A DNA stretch of 64,000 nucleotides from Ardenticatenaceae bacterium (GCA_011525915.1 WYBM01000097.1:1-64000), one strand, 5' to 3'; shown: positions 52,653 to 60,777, counted from the stretch's first letter. Made by a program: numbers and translations. The notes: generated from the sequence alone by a model not told the origin.

Positions 52653-52758
52653 TCTAGTACCGGTTTTCAGTAATCCGTGACCAGTTTTCAGTGCTGGCCT
52701 ACCTCTGGAAATAGAATAGTCTACTGAAAACTGATGACAGACTTCTGGTTACTGGTAA
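52653..52758. repeat. MITE-like intergenic repeat, copy E
   Basis: Full copy of about 106 bp: TAGTACCGGTTTTCAGTAAT, ACCAGTTTTCAGTGCTGGCC, CTCTGGAAATAG and CTACTGAAAACTGATGACAG in order, closing CTTCTGGTTACTGG. Closest to copies A and B in layout. Confidence 0.7.
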
Positions 52759-52763
52759 TAGGC

Positions 52764-52967
52764 ATGAGTATTAACATTCAACCACTTACAGAAGTGGGCC
52801 GTCCCTGGGTGCGGGCATTTTTGCAAGCGCAGGCGGGCGCCGTATATATGGTGTCACGGGGAAAAGTGCATCAGTGTGATGCGCTGCCAGGTTTCAGCGG
52901 CAGCCTGGACGGGAAGCGGGTAGGGTTGGTGACGCTGCGGATTGATCTCGAACTGCTAATATGCTAG
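52764..52967 (+). pseudogene. Truncated GNAT acetyltransferase
   Basis: 67 codons from an ATG at 52764. The start SINIQPLTEVGRPWVRAFL, then MVSRGKVHQCDALPGF and GKRVGLVTLRI, read as the N-terminal third of a GNAT acetyltransferase, but the frame stops before the acetyl-CoA motif. The stop TAG lies inside the tandem operator boxes of the next gene. Most likely a gene cut short by a deletion that joined it to the RHH-VOC gene. Confidence 0.5.
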
Positions 52968-52977
52968 TATGCTAGCA
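52954..52977 (+). promoter_or_regulatory. Three tandem 8-bp boxes, candidate RHH operator
   Basis: TGCTAATA, TGCTAGTA and TGCTAGCA follow each other without gaps; the last is a perfect palindrome. Ribbon-helix-helix proteins such as MetJ bind tandem 8-bp boxes, and the adjacent gene starts with such a domain. The boxes run into the ATG, leaving no ribosome site, so binding would block both transcription and initiation. Confidence 0.6.
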
Positions 52978-53489
52978 TGAGCGAGAAACAACAATTTAAT
53001 GTGTACCTGCCCCCGGCATTGATCCGGGCGGTAAAACATAAAGCCATAGATTCAGAGCAATCCCTTTCGCAGTTTGTAGAAGAAGTGCTGGCGGCACGGG
53101 TAGGGGCAGATCAACCCAGGGCCACCAGCGCAGCCACCCTTACCCCATTACCCATTGTCTATGTCACTGATATGGCCCGCTCCCTGTCTTTTTACCAGGC
53201 GTTAGGGTTTACCATACACCACAAGGGGCATGTATGGTCAGAGCTGCGTCTGGACCAGGCCCGCCTGGCGCTGCACAGTACAAAGGCCCTGCCTGCCGGC
53301 CCGTTATGGGTGGAACTGGCCTTTGCCACCCACGTTCGGCTGGAAACAGTCATGGCGCAACTTCAGGCTGCCGGGGTGGTTGTAGAGCATGAGATTGCCG
53401 ATGAAGCCTTTGGCCGTTCGCTGCGGCTGCAAGACCCCGATGGTTTGCCGTTGCAAATCAACGAACACGACCCCGACTTATATGCCTGA
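52977..53489 (+). CDS. Ribbon-helix-helix / VOC (glyoxalase-like) fusion
   Basis: A 170-residue protein. Residues 1-45 are a CopG/Arc-like ribbon-helix-helix: the strand QQFNVYLPPALI, then helices AVKHKAIDSEQSLSQFVEEVLAAR. Residues about 58-168 are a VOC domain of the bleomycin-resistance/glyoxalase type (PIVYVTDMARSLSFYQALGFT; WVELAFAT; LQDPDGLPLQINEHDP). The Glu/His metal ligands are partly missing, which would suit ligand binding rather than catalysis. I read it as a small-molecule-responsive repressor or a self-regulated resistance protein. No Shine-Dalgarno sequence is visible, so translation may be leaderless. Confidence 0.75.
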   Translation: MSEKQQFNVYLPPALIRAVKHKAIDSEQSLSQFVEEVLAARVGADQPRATSAATLTPLPIVYVTDMARSLSFYQALGFTIHHKGHVWSELRLDQARLALHSTKALPAGPLWVELAFATHVRLETVMAQLQAAGVVVEHEIADEAFGRSLRLQDPDGLPLQINEHDPDLYA

Positions 53490-53540
53490 TAGAAAAGTTG
53501 GCTGGCAGCCACGGGGGCGCACCGGAAGATGGTTCAATAA

Positions 53541-53939
53541 TTATGGCAGATGTTCGGGACCAAAGTGATCTGGCAAGAGCGTGTAAAGGGTGGTCTCACG
53601 GCCGTGGCCGGTGGCATCTACCAACCACACCGGCACATCCCTGGCAAACTCGGCCAATACCTGGCGGCAGGCGCCACACGGTGAGCCGGCATTTTCGGTA
53701 GCCACAGCAACCGCCTGAATGTCCCGGCAGCCCTCAGAAACAGCTTTAAATACGGCCGTACGCTCGGCACAGATTGTGAGCCCATAAGAGGCATTTTCCA
53801 CGTTGACGCCCGTGAAGATACGGCCGTCTGCCATTAAAATGGCCGCCCCTACGTTGTAATTTGAATAGGGGGCATATGCGCTTTGCCGCGCGGTTATAGC
53901 CGCCTGAATCAGTGCCTCTCGCTGCTTGTCAGTGACCAT
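53541..53939 (-). CDS. cdd: Cytidine deaminase
   Basis: A 132-residue homotetrameric-type cytidine deaminase converting cytidine and deoxycytidine to uridine forms. Zinc ligands and catalytic Glu: CAERTAVF (near 56-63) and PCGACRQVLAEF. The substrate loop NYNVGAAI is intact. GGAGGAATC precedes the ATG at 53939. Confidence 0.93.
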   Translation of the reverse strand: MVTDKQREALIQAAITARQSAYAPYSNYNVGAAILMADGRIFTGVNVENASYGLTICAERTAVFKAVSEGCRDIQAVAVATENAGSPCGACRQVLAEFARDVPVWLVDATGHGRETTLYTLLPDHFGPEHLP

Positions 53940-53950
53940 GATTCCTCCGG

Positions 53951-54004
53951 GTTCCACTGTTCAGTAAGCAGTGTTCAGTAAGCCAGTGCACTGAACAGTG
54001 ACTT
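53951..54004. repeat. Diverged repeat element, copy F
   Basis: CACTGTTCAGTAAGCAGTG, then TTCAGTAAGCCAGTGCACTG and AACAGTGACTTAC: an imperfect palindrome of CAGT units, a distant relative of the MITE-like family. It touches the stop codon of the next gene. Confidence 0.45.
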
Positions 54005-55028
54005 ACAGATGATTGATGATGGAAAACGGCTGTATGATTGTGCCTGCTGCTACGTTACTACCAGCTACCACAGCCATCTCTACCTGGCAGCCATCTCCAA
54101 TGTGGGCATTGCGCAGGATGGTGTTTGGACCGATGGTGCAATCTTCACCTATAACCGTGCTGCCCTGGATATAGCTGTTTGGCCAGATAACGGTGTCTTG
54201 CCCAATGAGCGCATCGGGATCAATGTAGGTGGTATCTGGGTCCATCAGGGTGACCCCATGCGCCAGCCAGTGGGTGTTGGTGCGGCGGCGGAAGGCTTTT
54301 TCTACTGCGACCATCTCTGCTCGTGTGCCGGCGCCTAGGCCTTCGTCTGGGTCTGCGGCGATGACGGCGGCTATGCGCCTGCCCTGGTGTACGGCCGTGT
54401 CTACCAGGTCCGTAAGGTAATATTCTGGCCCATGACGCGCTTGACGCTGCGGTAAATCATGAAGATTGCGCCAGAGAAACTCAGCGTCAAAACAATAGAC
54501 GCCAACATTTTGTTCCCGAATAGCCAGCCAGGCCTGGCTATCTGGGCGTTTATGGGCTTCGGCGACCTCTACAATTTCCACCACGGAGCCATCTTCGCCG
54601 CGCACAATGCGGCCAAAAGCGCTTTCCGGGCTGCCCATAACGGTGAGCATGCTGATGGCCGCCATTGTTTCGGCCTGCATGGTGGCCAGCTGCCGCAGCG
54701 TTTCGGCCCGCAGCAGGGGCATATCCCCATAGGTGACAATCACCTGGTTGGCTTTGCCTTTTACGGCCGTTTCTGCCATCATAGTAGCATGGCCGGTGCC
54801 CAACTGTTCTGCCTGTACCACATAGGCTGCGCGGTTGCCCAAAAGCCCTTGCACCCCGTCAGCGCCGGCACCAACCACCAACACGGGAGGTATATCAGCT
54901 ACCTGGTTGGCGGCTTCAAAGATGTGCTGCACCATCGGCTTGCCGCCGACAGCGTGCAATATTTTCTGATGCTTGGATTTCATGCGTGTGCCTTGCCCGG
55001 CGGCCAGCAAGATGATAGCCAGGGTCAT
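54003..55028 (-). CDS. Short GlmU-like sugar-1-phosphate nucleotidyltransferase
   Basis: A 341-residue protein. The N-terminal uridylyltransferase domain has LAAGQGTRMKSKHQKILHAVGGKPM, the UTP/UDP-GlcNAc loops AEQLGTGHATM and TYGDMPLL, and DLVDTAVHQGRRIAAV. A left-handed beta helix follows (VTLMDPDTTYIDPDALIGQDT onward) but ends about 110 residues before that of full GlmU (about 456). The acetyltransferase active site is therefore missing, so it should make UDP-GlcNAc from GlcNAc-1-P but not acetylate glucosamine-1-P. GGAGG precedes the start. Confidence 0.87.
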   Translation of the reverse strand: MTLAIILLAAGQGTRMKSKHQKILHAVGGKPMVQHIFEAANQVADIPPVLVVGAGADGVQGLLGNRAAYVVQAEQLGTGHATMMAETAVKGKANQVIVTYGDMPLLRAETLRQLATMQAETMAAISMLTVMGSPESAFGRIVRGEDGSVVEIVEVAEAHKRPDSQAWLAIREQNVGVYCFDAEFLWRNLHDLPQRQARHGPEYYLTDLVDTAVHQGRRIAAVIAADPDEGLGAGTRAEMVAVEKAFRRRTNTHWLAHGVTLMDPDTTYIDPDALIGQDTVIWPNSYIQGSTVIGEDCTIGPNTILRNAHIGDGCQVEMAVVAGSNVAAGTIIQPFSIINHL

Positions 55029-55104
55029 GATACCTCCGTTAGCCGTAATCGGCAGGCTGTTGTTAGACAGTGACCTTCAAAAAGATTACGGTAAAAAGTG
55101 AGAT

Positions 55105-55135
55105 AAAAAAAGGACTGAGACACTTACTCAGTCCT
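55105..55135 (-). terminator. Terminator of tRNA-Gln
   Basis: On the minus strand a 9-bp stem (AGGACTGAG / CTCAGTCCT, 55135-55111) with a 7-base loop is followed by a T-run (55110-55105). It lies just downstream of the tRNA. Confidence 0.85.
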
Positions 55136-55145
55136 CACAACAGTG

Positions 55146-55217
55146 CTGCGGTGCTAGGATTCGAACCTAGGAATGGCGGATTCAAAGTCCGCTGCCTTAC
55201 CACTTGGCGACACCGCA
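55146..55217 (-). tRNA. tRNA-Gln (UUG)
   Basis: Full cloverleaf on the minus strand: acceptor TGCGGTG/CACCGCA, D arm GCCAAGTGGTAAGGC, anticodon arm GCGGA-CTTTGAA-TCCGC with anticodon TTG, and T arm CTAGG-TTCGAAT-CCTAG. The complete 3' CCA is not encoded. A terminator follows. Confidence 0.95.
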
Positions 55218-55309
55218 TGAATGAGGGCGGATATTAGCACAACGGCCGTGGCAGCGCAAACGATCGGCAAGGCGTGTAGGGCCCAAAGTAAGGCCCAAAG
55301 AATAAGGTA

Positions 55310-55334
55310 AAAGTCATAGCGAGCAAATGACTTT
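55310..55334. promoter_or_regulatory. Inverted repeat upstream of the peptide gene
   Basis: AAAGTCAT (55310-55317) and ATGACTTT (55327-55334) with a 9-base spacer. A candidate operator for the peptide/kinase operon. The rest of 55219-55497 is AT-rich and shows a tandem GGCCCAAAG at 55279-55300 but no gene. No ComA-box match was found. Confidence 0.4.
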
Positions 55335-55497
55335 ATTTATAGAGATGAAGTAATGATTGCGGTAGAATTAGGGAGGTTGAACTTTTCAGATAATTGATCA
55401 GGCATACAAGCCTAAAACAGGAAAGAAAAGGGGTTGTTTACCTGGTTGGTTTTTGAGTAATTACTTTACTGGTTGGTTACATTTGTGGAGGAAAACG

Positions 55498-55731
55498 ATG
55501 AGTAATTTACATGAAGTGGTTTATCAGATTGTGTTGAATCCTCAGCTCTTGACCCATGTGGATTCCCAAAGTTTCAGGGAAAAGTTTAACCTGTCTGCCG
55601 GGGAAGTGCAGGCATTGGCAGTTTTGCCGCCTGATCAAACAACCTGGCAGCATCTTCTTTTACCAGAAACACTTAAAAGTGTCACACGCAGCCTTCTGGA
55701 GGCCCTATGGGTGCCTCCGAACCTGCCGTAA
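55498..55731 (+). CDS. Candidate ComX-like pheromone precursor (77 aa)
   Basis: A 77-residue peptide with GGAGG seven bases before the ATG. The N-terminal part (MSNLHEVVYQIVLNPQLLTH) and the block SFREKFNLSAGEVQAL resemble the layout of ComX prepeptides, in which a short helix with NPE-like turns is followed by a GFD...E-type segment. It also resembles leader domains of some RiPP precursors. The C-terminus is SLLEALWVPPNLP with Trp71 six residues from the end; ComX is prenylated on a Trp near its C-terminus. The gene overlaps the polyprenyl-synthase-like gene by 25 bases, the arrangement expected of a substrate and its modifier. No signal peptide is seen, as in ComX. Function is inferred from size, Trp position and neighbours. 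Confidence 0.55.
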   Translation: MSNLHEVVYQIVLNPQLLTHVDSQSFREKFNLSAGEVQALAVLPPDQTTWQHLLLPETLKSVTRSLLEALWVPPNLP

Positions 55732-56666
55732 CAATGGTTGATCCGACGCTTGTTGAGGAAATCTGGTCGTCATTGAAAGGGGGGGCGGCCTACCTGGCAG
55801 AAATGAGACAGGTTTGTTTGCCAGCGGGCACGATGGCAAACAGCTCGGGTTCATTAGCAGAGCTGCCGGCCCTTTTTTGTGGGCTGCATGGAGGAGGGCG
55901 GTCACAAGTGATACCCATTGTCACCGCCTGGACCCTGCTGCGACATGCGGCCCGCATTCTGGATGACATTGAAGACGGAGAGGCAAAACTGGCGGCTACC
56001 ACGCTCAATGTATCCACCGGCCTAATCTTTACGGCCAGCATGGCCCTCAATGTATTGGAAAGATATGGGGTTTCTGCCATATCAGCCAGTGACATTCGCC
56101 AGAAATTTTACAGTGAATTGTTAACAACGTGTAGCGGCCAACATTTAGACCTGACACTGTCCACTCCCTCGCCCGAAGCGTGGTGGCAAATTGCCGGCGC
56201 CAAAAGTGGTACGTTTATGGGGCTCATTTGTTGGGCCGGTGGGCGGGCAGCTTGTGCGCCACCTGAACGATTAGAGCTTTACCGTGAATTTGGGCACACT
56301 CTTGGCCTTTTAGACCAGCTTAGGGATGACCTGACTGACTTGTGGCCCAGCGATGCTCATCTGGGTGACTTGCATCATTTGCATAATTGTGGTTTGCCTG
56401 TAGCGTATGCCCTGGCAGTATTGCCCGCAGACCAACGGCAGCAGTTGTTAACACACCTGGCCAGAATTGCCACATCTCCGGCAGAAGAGGAGAAGGCGCG
56501 TGATATAATTGTTAAAAGCGGTGCAGGTGTGTACTTAAGCGTTGAGTCTATACGGCTTTACCAGCAAGGCTTACAGGTAGTAGATCAGATGGACCTGCCA
56601 GAAGCAACAAGGCAAAAGCTGATGGGTTGGCTTGATAAGGCTCGTTTGCCGGCAGTTAAAACATGA
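55707..56666 (+). CDS. ComQ-like isoprenyl transferase / polyprenyl synthase family
   Basis: A 319-residue all-helical isoprenoid-synthase fold. The first Asp-rich motif is ILDDIEDGE (about 90-98); the second, weaker one is LLDQLRDDLTDLW (about 207-219), where substrates and magnesium bind. Both are diverged from chain-length-determining farnesyl or geranyl synthases, as in ComQ, which prenylates a Trp of its partner peptide. The start at 55707 has GGAGG upstream inside the peptide gene; ATG 55734 would be the alternative. It overlaps the sensor kinase by four bases (ATGA). A stand-alone prenyl diphosphate synthase is the competing reading. Confidence 0.65.
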   Translation: MGASEPAVTMVDPTLVEEIWSSLKGGAAYLAEMRQVCLPAGTMANSSGSLAELPALFCGLHGGGRSQVIPIVTAWTLLRHAARILDDIEDGEAKLAATTLNVSTGLIFTASMALNVLERYGVSAISASDIRQKFYSELLTTCSGQHLDLTLSTPSPEAWWQIAGAKSGTFMGLICWAGGRAACAPPERLELYREFGHTLGLLDQLRDDLTDLWPSDAHLGDLHHLHNCGLPVAYALAVLPADQRQQLLTHLARIATSPAEEEKARDIIVKSGAGVYLSVESIRLYQQGLQVVDQMDLPEATRQKLMGWLDKARLPAVKT

Positions 56667-59062
56667 CATTGCCCTATCGTCCTAAATCGACGGCTCAGAT
56701 CTTTATCACATTGGTATCGGCGATGTCGCTGGTAGCCATTGGCTGGGCTGCCTGGTCTATTACTGCCCAGCCGGACCTGGGTGTGTTATGGACAGATAGA
56801 GGGGATGTTTATTTTGCGGCAAAAGATGCTTTAATTGAAGTGGCAGATCGTATTATCACCATCGATGGCCGGCCTTTAGAGCAGAGTGGGTTTCCTTACT
56901 ACTCCTGGGACAGGGGGGACATTATCCAGGTGGGGATTGAAAGAGCAGGGGAGAGCGTTACGTTAGAGATCCCTTATGTGAATAAAGCCCCTCCGTTTAT
57001 TTTAGCCACACGTCTTTCGGTGATGGTTGTTGTTTTGACACTGTGGGGCATTAGCACCAGTGTCGTTTTGTTGTCTCCAGCTGCCGCCAGACAAAGTCTG
57101 CTCTTTTTTTTGTGGTGCCAGGCGTTAGGGATCAGCCTGGCTTTAGGCAGCGTGACCAGCCGTGCCTGGAGCGCGCATTTATCATTGGTGGTGACCTGGT
57201 GGGTGATCGCCCTGGCTATTCACTTCCATTTATTGTTTCCCGTTGGCCGACTCACCCCTAACAACCGTAAAGCTCTTTATGTGATTTATGGCATTCCTTT
57301 GTTAGGTGGAGTGCGGTTAATCCTTGTTTCAGGGGTAGTCACGTTTCCGCAGTCACTTTCGGCACTTTATGCTTTATTGTTTTATATATGGATATTTGCG
57401 GGCCTGGTTGTGGTCTTGTTGTTGTTAGGGAAATCTTACCAGGAGGCACCTTCAACGGTTGTCAAACGGCAGGTAGGGTTGGTAGCCATTTGTGGGTTTC
57501 TGGCCATCATGCCGTTACTCACACTTTCTATCTTACCCAAGCTCCTATTAGACCAGACGGTTCTCCCACCTGAGTGGGCCTTCCTGTTCCTGATGGCTAT
57601 TCCTGTGGGTTATGGTTATGCCATTACCCGTTACCAGTTTATTAAACTGGAACGGTATGTCAGCCGCAGCGCCACGGCCGTGTTTGTGTTCTGTTTGCTT
57701 TGTTTAGTCTATTTTGGTGTGACCGCGTTTCTGCAATTGGCTCTACAAGAGGAACTCCCGGTCAATCCTCTCATTGATGTTATTATCATTATGATTCTGG
57801 TGGTGACGTATAGTCCTCTTCACCGGCGTTTGCGCAACCTGGTAGATTATCTGCTCTATGGCGGCTGGTATGACTATCCTTCCGTTGTGGGTGAAGTTAG
57901 CCATACGCTGGAAAAACCCACACAGATTGAAGCGTTGGTGGAAACCCTGAGTACCAGTATTCAAAAAACCATGCGCGTCTATTGGGCCTGTCTGCTGTGG
58001 CAGGGAAGACGGGTAGATCGTTCCGTGACACGTATAGCCGGCCAGCCAGAAATGCCACTTGATGATTTACACCTTAAGCATCTTCAAGCCATTACCGCTT
58101 ATTTTCAAGCAAATCCTCACCCAACGACCAGCCGGGAAATTGTGCAAACGCTCCCTCCGGGACTGTTGTCACCTGTAGAAACCAAAGTGCTTGGCTATCA
58201 TTCGGTTCGCCTATGGGTGCCTATTCGCGGGCTGCAAAATTCTATGGGCATGTTGATCCTGGGGCCAAAGTTTGGTGGTGATGTGTTTGATGCCAACGAT
58301 ATGGACATTTTGGATGTCGTTTCCCGGCAGGCCAGTGTTGCTTTTCAGAATGTGCAGCTCATTAATGAACTAGAGGCCAAAGCCCGTGAAAATGAGCAGT
58401 TCCAGAAAGAGATCCTTCGCACCCGTGAGGAAGAGAGGAAACGTATTTCACGTGATCTACATGATCAGGTCATTCAAGCCTTGGTAGGGTTAAAGTATCA
58501 GATTGCACACATTCAATCGGCTGTCGGCTTGAGCCAGTTGGGGTCAGAAAATAATCAAAAGGTATTGGACTTACAGGAGGAGATCAAGGAACTGATTCAA
58601 ACAACACGTTTGCTTTGCCAGGATTTACGTCCGCCGGCGCTTGATCTGGGGTTAATTCCCAGCATTCGTTCTATTGTCAGCCGCTTTGAGATGAAATCTG
58701 GTATCGAGGTGGGGCTGGTAATAGAGGGTGATAGGAGCATCACCATAGATGAAGATGTGGCACTTTGTTTGTTTCGTTGTACGGGGGAGGCGCTATCCAA
58801 TATTCGGAAACACGCCGCAGCCAAAGAGGCCGCGGTGCAGTTGTGTATTGGACCAGAGCAGGTCACTCTGTCTGTAATGGATAACGGCCGTGGCTTTTTA
58901 ATTCCTGAACGTTTGGGCAGCCTGATGGAACAAAATCACTTTGGCCTGGTAAGTATGCGAGAGCGTGTCGAATTAATCGGCGGCGTGTTTCGCGTAACGT
59001 CCAGTCCGATGCAAGGGACATGCCTGGAAGTTATTATCCCCTTAAAAAATGGGGCTGAATAG
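56663..59062 (+). CDS. ComP-like sensor kinase: PDZ-like loop, ten TM helices, GAF, HisKA_3
   Basis: A 799-residue kinase. A first membrane helix (about 12-34) is followed by an outside loop of about 80 residues with PDZ-like strands (RIITIDGRPLEQSG; GDIIQVGIERAGESVTLEI). About nine more helices follow to residue 385. A GAF-like domain (about 415-570) and the HisKA_3 segment with phosphoacceptor His in RKRISRDLHDQVIQALVGL come next. The ATPase domain has GEALSNIRKHA and VMDNGRGF and ends near SMRERVELIGG. ComP of Bacillus also combines a PDZ-like loop, ten or so helices and a NarX-type kinase. It should sense an outside hydrophobic ligand, plausibly the prenylated peptide, and phosphorylate the regulator 15 bp downstream. 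Confidence 0.8.
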   Translation: MTLPYRPKSTAQIFITLVSAMSLVAIGWAAWSITAQPDLGVLWTDRGDVYFAAKDALIEVADRIITIDGRPLEQSGFPYYSWDRGDIIQVGIERAGESVTLEIPYVNKAPPFILATRLSVMVVVLTLWGISTSVVLLSPAAARQSLLFFLWCQALGISLALGSVTSRAWSAHLSLVVTWWVIALAIHFHLLFPVGRLTPNNRKALYVIYGIPLLGGVRLILVSGVVTFPQSLSALYALLFYIWIFAGLVVVLLLLGKSYQEAPSTVVKRQVGLVAICGFLAIMPLLTLSILPKLLLDQTVLPPEWAFLFLMAIPVGYGYAITRYQFIKLERYVSRSATAVFVFCLLCLVYFGVTAFLQLALQEELPVNPLIDVIIIMILVVTYSPLHRRLRNLVDYLLYGGWYDYPSVVGEVSHTLEKPTQIEALVETLSTSIQKTMRVYWACLLWQGRRVDRSVTRIAGQPEMPLDDLHLKHLQAITAYFQANPHPTTSREIVQTLPPGLLSPVETKVLGYHSVRLWVPIRGLQNSMGMLILGPKFGGDVFDANDMDILDVVSRQASVAFQNVQLINELEAKARENEQFQKEILRTREEERKRISRDLHDQVIQALVGLKYQIAHIQSAVGLSQLGSENNQKVLDLQEEIKELIQTTRLLCQDLRPPALDLGLIPSIRSIVSRFEMKSGIEVGLVIEGDRSITIDEDVALCLFRCTGEALSNIRKHAAAKEAAVQLCIGPEQVTLSVMDNGRGFLIPERLGSLMEQNHFGLVSMRERVELIGGVFRVTSSPMQGTCLEVIIPLKNGAE

Positions 59063-59077
59063 GAGGCAATTGCTCTC

Positions 59078-59773
59078 ATGTTAGCGGCAAAACAAGATCA
59101 GACATTACAACGTGATAAGATTCGTGTGGTCCTGGCAGATGACCACCACGTCGTGCGCTCTGGTATTCGTAGTGAATTAGAACGGCACCTGGATATTGAA
59201 GTGGTAGGTGAGGCGGCTGATGGGCAGGAAGTGTTGTTATTGGCGCCTACCTTACGCCCGGATGTGTTATTGTTAGACATTAACATGCCAGGGCTGCCGG
59301 GCACGGCCGTCACCGAACAGTTAAGCCAGATGCCCGACGCCCAAAAGGGCCCGGCAGACACCCCCTGGCCACCTCACGTTCTGATTCTCAGTGCTTACTG
59401 TGAGCCAGAATATGTATATAACCTTTTTGCCTCCGGGGCCAAAGGGTACCTTTTAAAAGATGAAGCTCCTGAGCGCATTGTCGCCGGTATTCGCCAGGTC
59501 ATGCGGGGTGAACCTGCCTTAAGTCTGCCGGTTCAGAGGGTGTTGTTGACGCGCAAATCAAAACCGGAGCATGACCTCAGCGCACGTGAGCTGGAGGTGG
59601 TGCGGCTTATGGCCAAAGGCAACACCAATGAAGAAATCGCCGACACCCTGGTCATTGCTATAGGGACGGTAAAAAACCACGTGATGAACATTTATAAAAA
59701 ACTACCCAATGTACGTACCCGCTCAGAAGCCGTCGCCTGGGCATGGGAAAACCGGATTGTTGAAATAGAGTAA
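59078..59773 (+). CDS. NarL/ComA-type response regulator 1
   Basis: A 231-residue regulator. Receiver: VVLADDHHVVRSGI, acceptor Asp in VLLLDINMPGLPG, Lys in GYLLKDEAPE. LuxR-type helix-turn-helix: LSARELEVVRLMAKGNTNEEIADTL and IGTVKNHVMNIYKKL. ComA belongs to the same class. GGAGG precedes the start and the gene follows the kinase by 15 bp, so it is the cognate regulator. The receiver has an insertion (MPDAQKGPADTPWPP) between the acceptor Asp and the next strand. Confidence 0.88.
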   Translation: MLAAKQDQTLQRDKIRVVLADDHHVVRSGIRSELERHLDIEVVGEAADGQEVLLLAPTLRPDVLLLDINMPGLPGTAVTEQLSQMPDAQKGPADTPWPPHVLILSAYCEPEYVYNLFASGAKGYLLKDEAPERIVAGIRQVMRGEPALSLPVQRVLLTRKSKPEHDLSARELEVVRLMAKGNTNEEIADTLVIAIGTVKNHVMNIYKKLPNVRTRSEAVAWAWENRIVEIE

Positions 59774-59864
59774 GCGATACTTTCAGAACCTTCCAGTTTT
59801 GTTCGTCAAAGGTATTGGTAACAAGTTAACGGTTTTTCTTGTTTGTCAAGGTATGAAGAATGCC

Positions 59865-59892
59865 CTGACAAGTCAACGACTGCGCTTGTCAG
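59865..59892. promoter_or_regulatory. Inverted repeat between the two response regulators
   Basis: CTGACAAG (59865-59872) and CTTGTCAG (59885-59892) with a 12-base spacer, preceded by TTTGTCAAGG. A candidate site for one of the NarL-type regulators. The rest of 59774-60108 shows no gene. Confidence 0.4.
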
Positions 59893-60108
59893 CAATAACT
59901 TAAGCTCAAAGTCATAATCTGGTAATGAAGGCGTCACATTAAAAATGTGCATATAAAATCAAGACAAGCGCATATTTTTAGGGAAAATTAGTGTACAGGA
60001 TTTGACGTGAATGTTAGGGGTTTGGATGGGGCTGGCCCACATCACCGCAAAAATTCTGTTTATCTTATAAGAGGCTGTTGAGGTTTTTTTATATTGAACG
60101 GGCAAAAA

Positions 60109-60777
60109 ATGAAAGATATGACCAGGCCAAAGATCCGGGTCTTGGTCGCCGACCTGCACCAGGTAGTGCGAAATGGCATCTGCCGGGAGGTAGCTCGGTA
60201 TGATGATATGATCATCGTAGGTGACACGGCCGATGGGTATGAAGCCCTGGAATTAGCCAGGCAGCTGCAGCCAGATGTGGTTGTGTTAGATGTTAAACTG
60301 GCGGGGTTAGATGGCGTAGAGGTAACACGCTGCCTGCAAGAAATAACCTGGCAATCGCCCCAGGGGGTTACCCGCTCTCCTGCGGTACTCATTTTTAGCG
60401 CCTACAATGACAAACAATATATCTGGAGCCTTTTAGCGGTTGGTGCCAGGGGATATTTATTAAAGAGTGACCCACCAGAGCATCTCATTAACGGGATTCG
60501 CCGGGTGGCAGCCAGGCAAACAATTTTAAGCCAATCTGTACAGACAGGTATGATCGAATTAATCCCCAGATTAAACCAGGCATTGAGTGACAGTGAAACC
60601 AAAGTGCTGCAACTGTTGGCACGTGGCTTGTCAAACCGTGAAATCGCCCAAGAATTGAATATTACCGAAGGGACTGTCAAGGTCCACCTGAACAATACCT
60701 ACCGCAAAATCCCCTGGATCCGGACGCGGGCTGAAGCCATTGCCTGGGCCTGGATAAACCGCATAGCGCCTGATTGA
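60109..60777 (+). CDS. NarL/ComA-type response regulator 2
   Basis: A 222-residue paralogue of the previous regulator. Receiver VLVADLHQVVRNGI has Leu where the second acidic residue of the pocket normally sits (DD to DL); acceptor Asp in VVVLDVKLAGLDG; Lys in GYLLKSDPPEH. LuxR-type domain LSDSETKVLQLLARGLSNREIA. Both regulators end with an R-T-R-[SA]-EA-[VI]-AWAW block, showing common descent. It has no kinase of its own here and may be fed by the same sensor or act without phosphorylation. A double ATG start (60109 or 60118) is possible. Confidence 0.83.
   Translation: MKDMTRPKIRVLVADLHQVVRNGICREVARYDDMIIVGDTADGYEALELARQLQPDVVVLDVKLAGLDGVEVTRCLQEITWQSPQGVTRSPAVLIFSAYNDKQYIWSLLAVGARGYLLKSDPPEHLINGIRRVAARQTILSQSVQTGMIELIPRLNQALSDSETKVLQLLARGLSNREIAQELNITEGTVKVHLNNTYRKIPWIRTRAEAIAWAWINRIAPD

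Noticed and set aside
55219..55497. ComA-box (TTGCGG-N4-CCGCAA) upstream of the peptide gene
   Set aside because: Only a single TTGCGG at about 55358 with no matching half; not enough to call a site.
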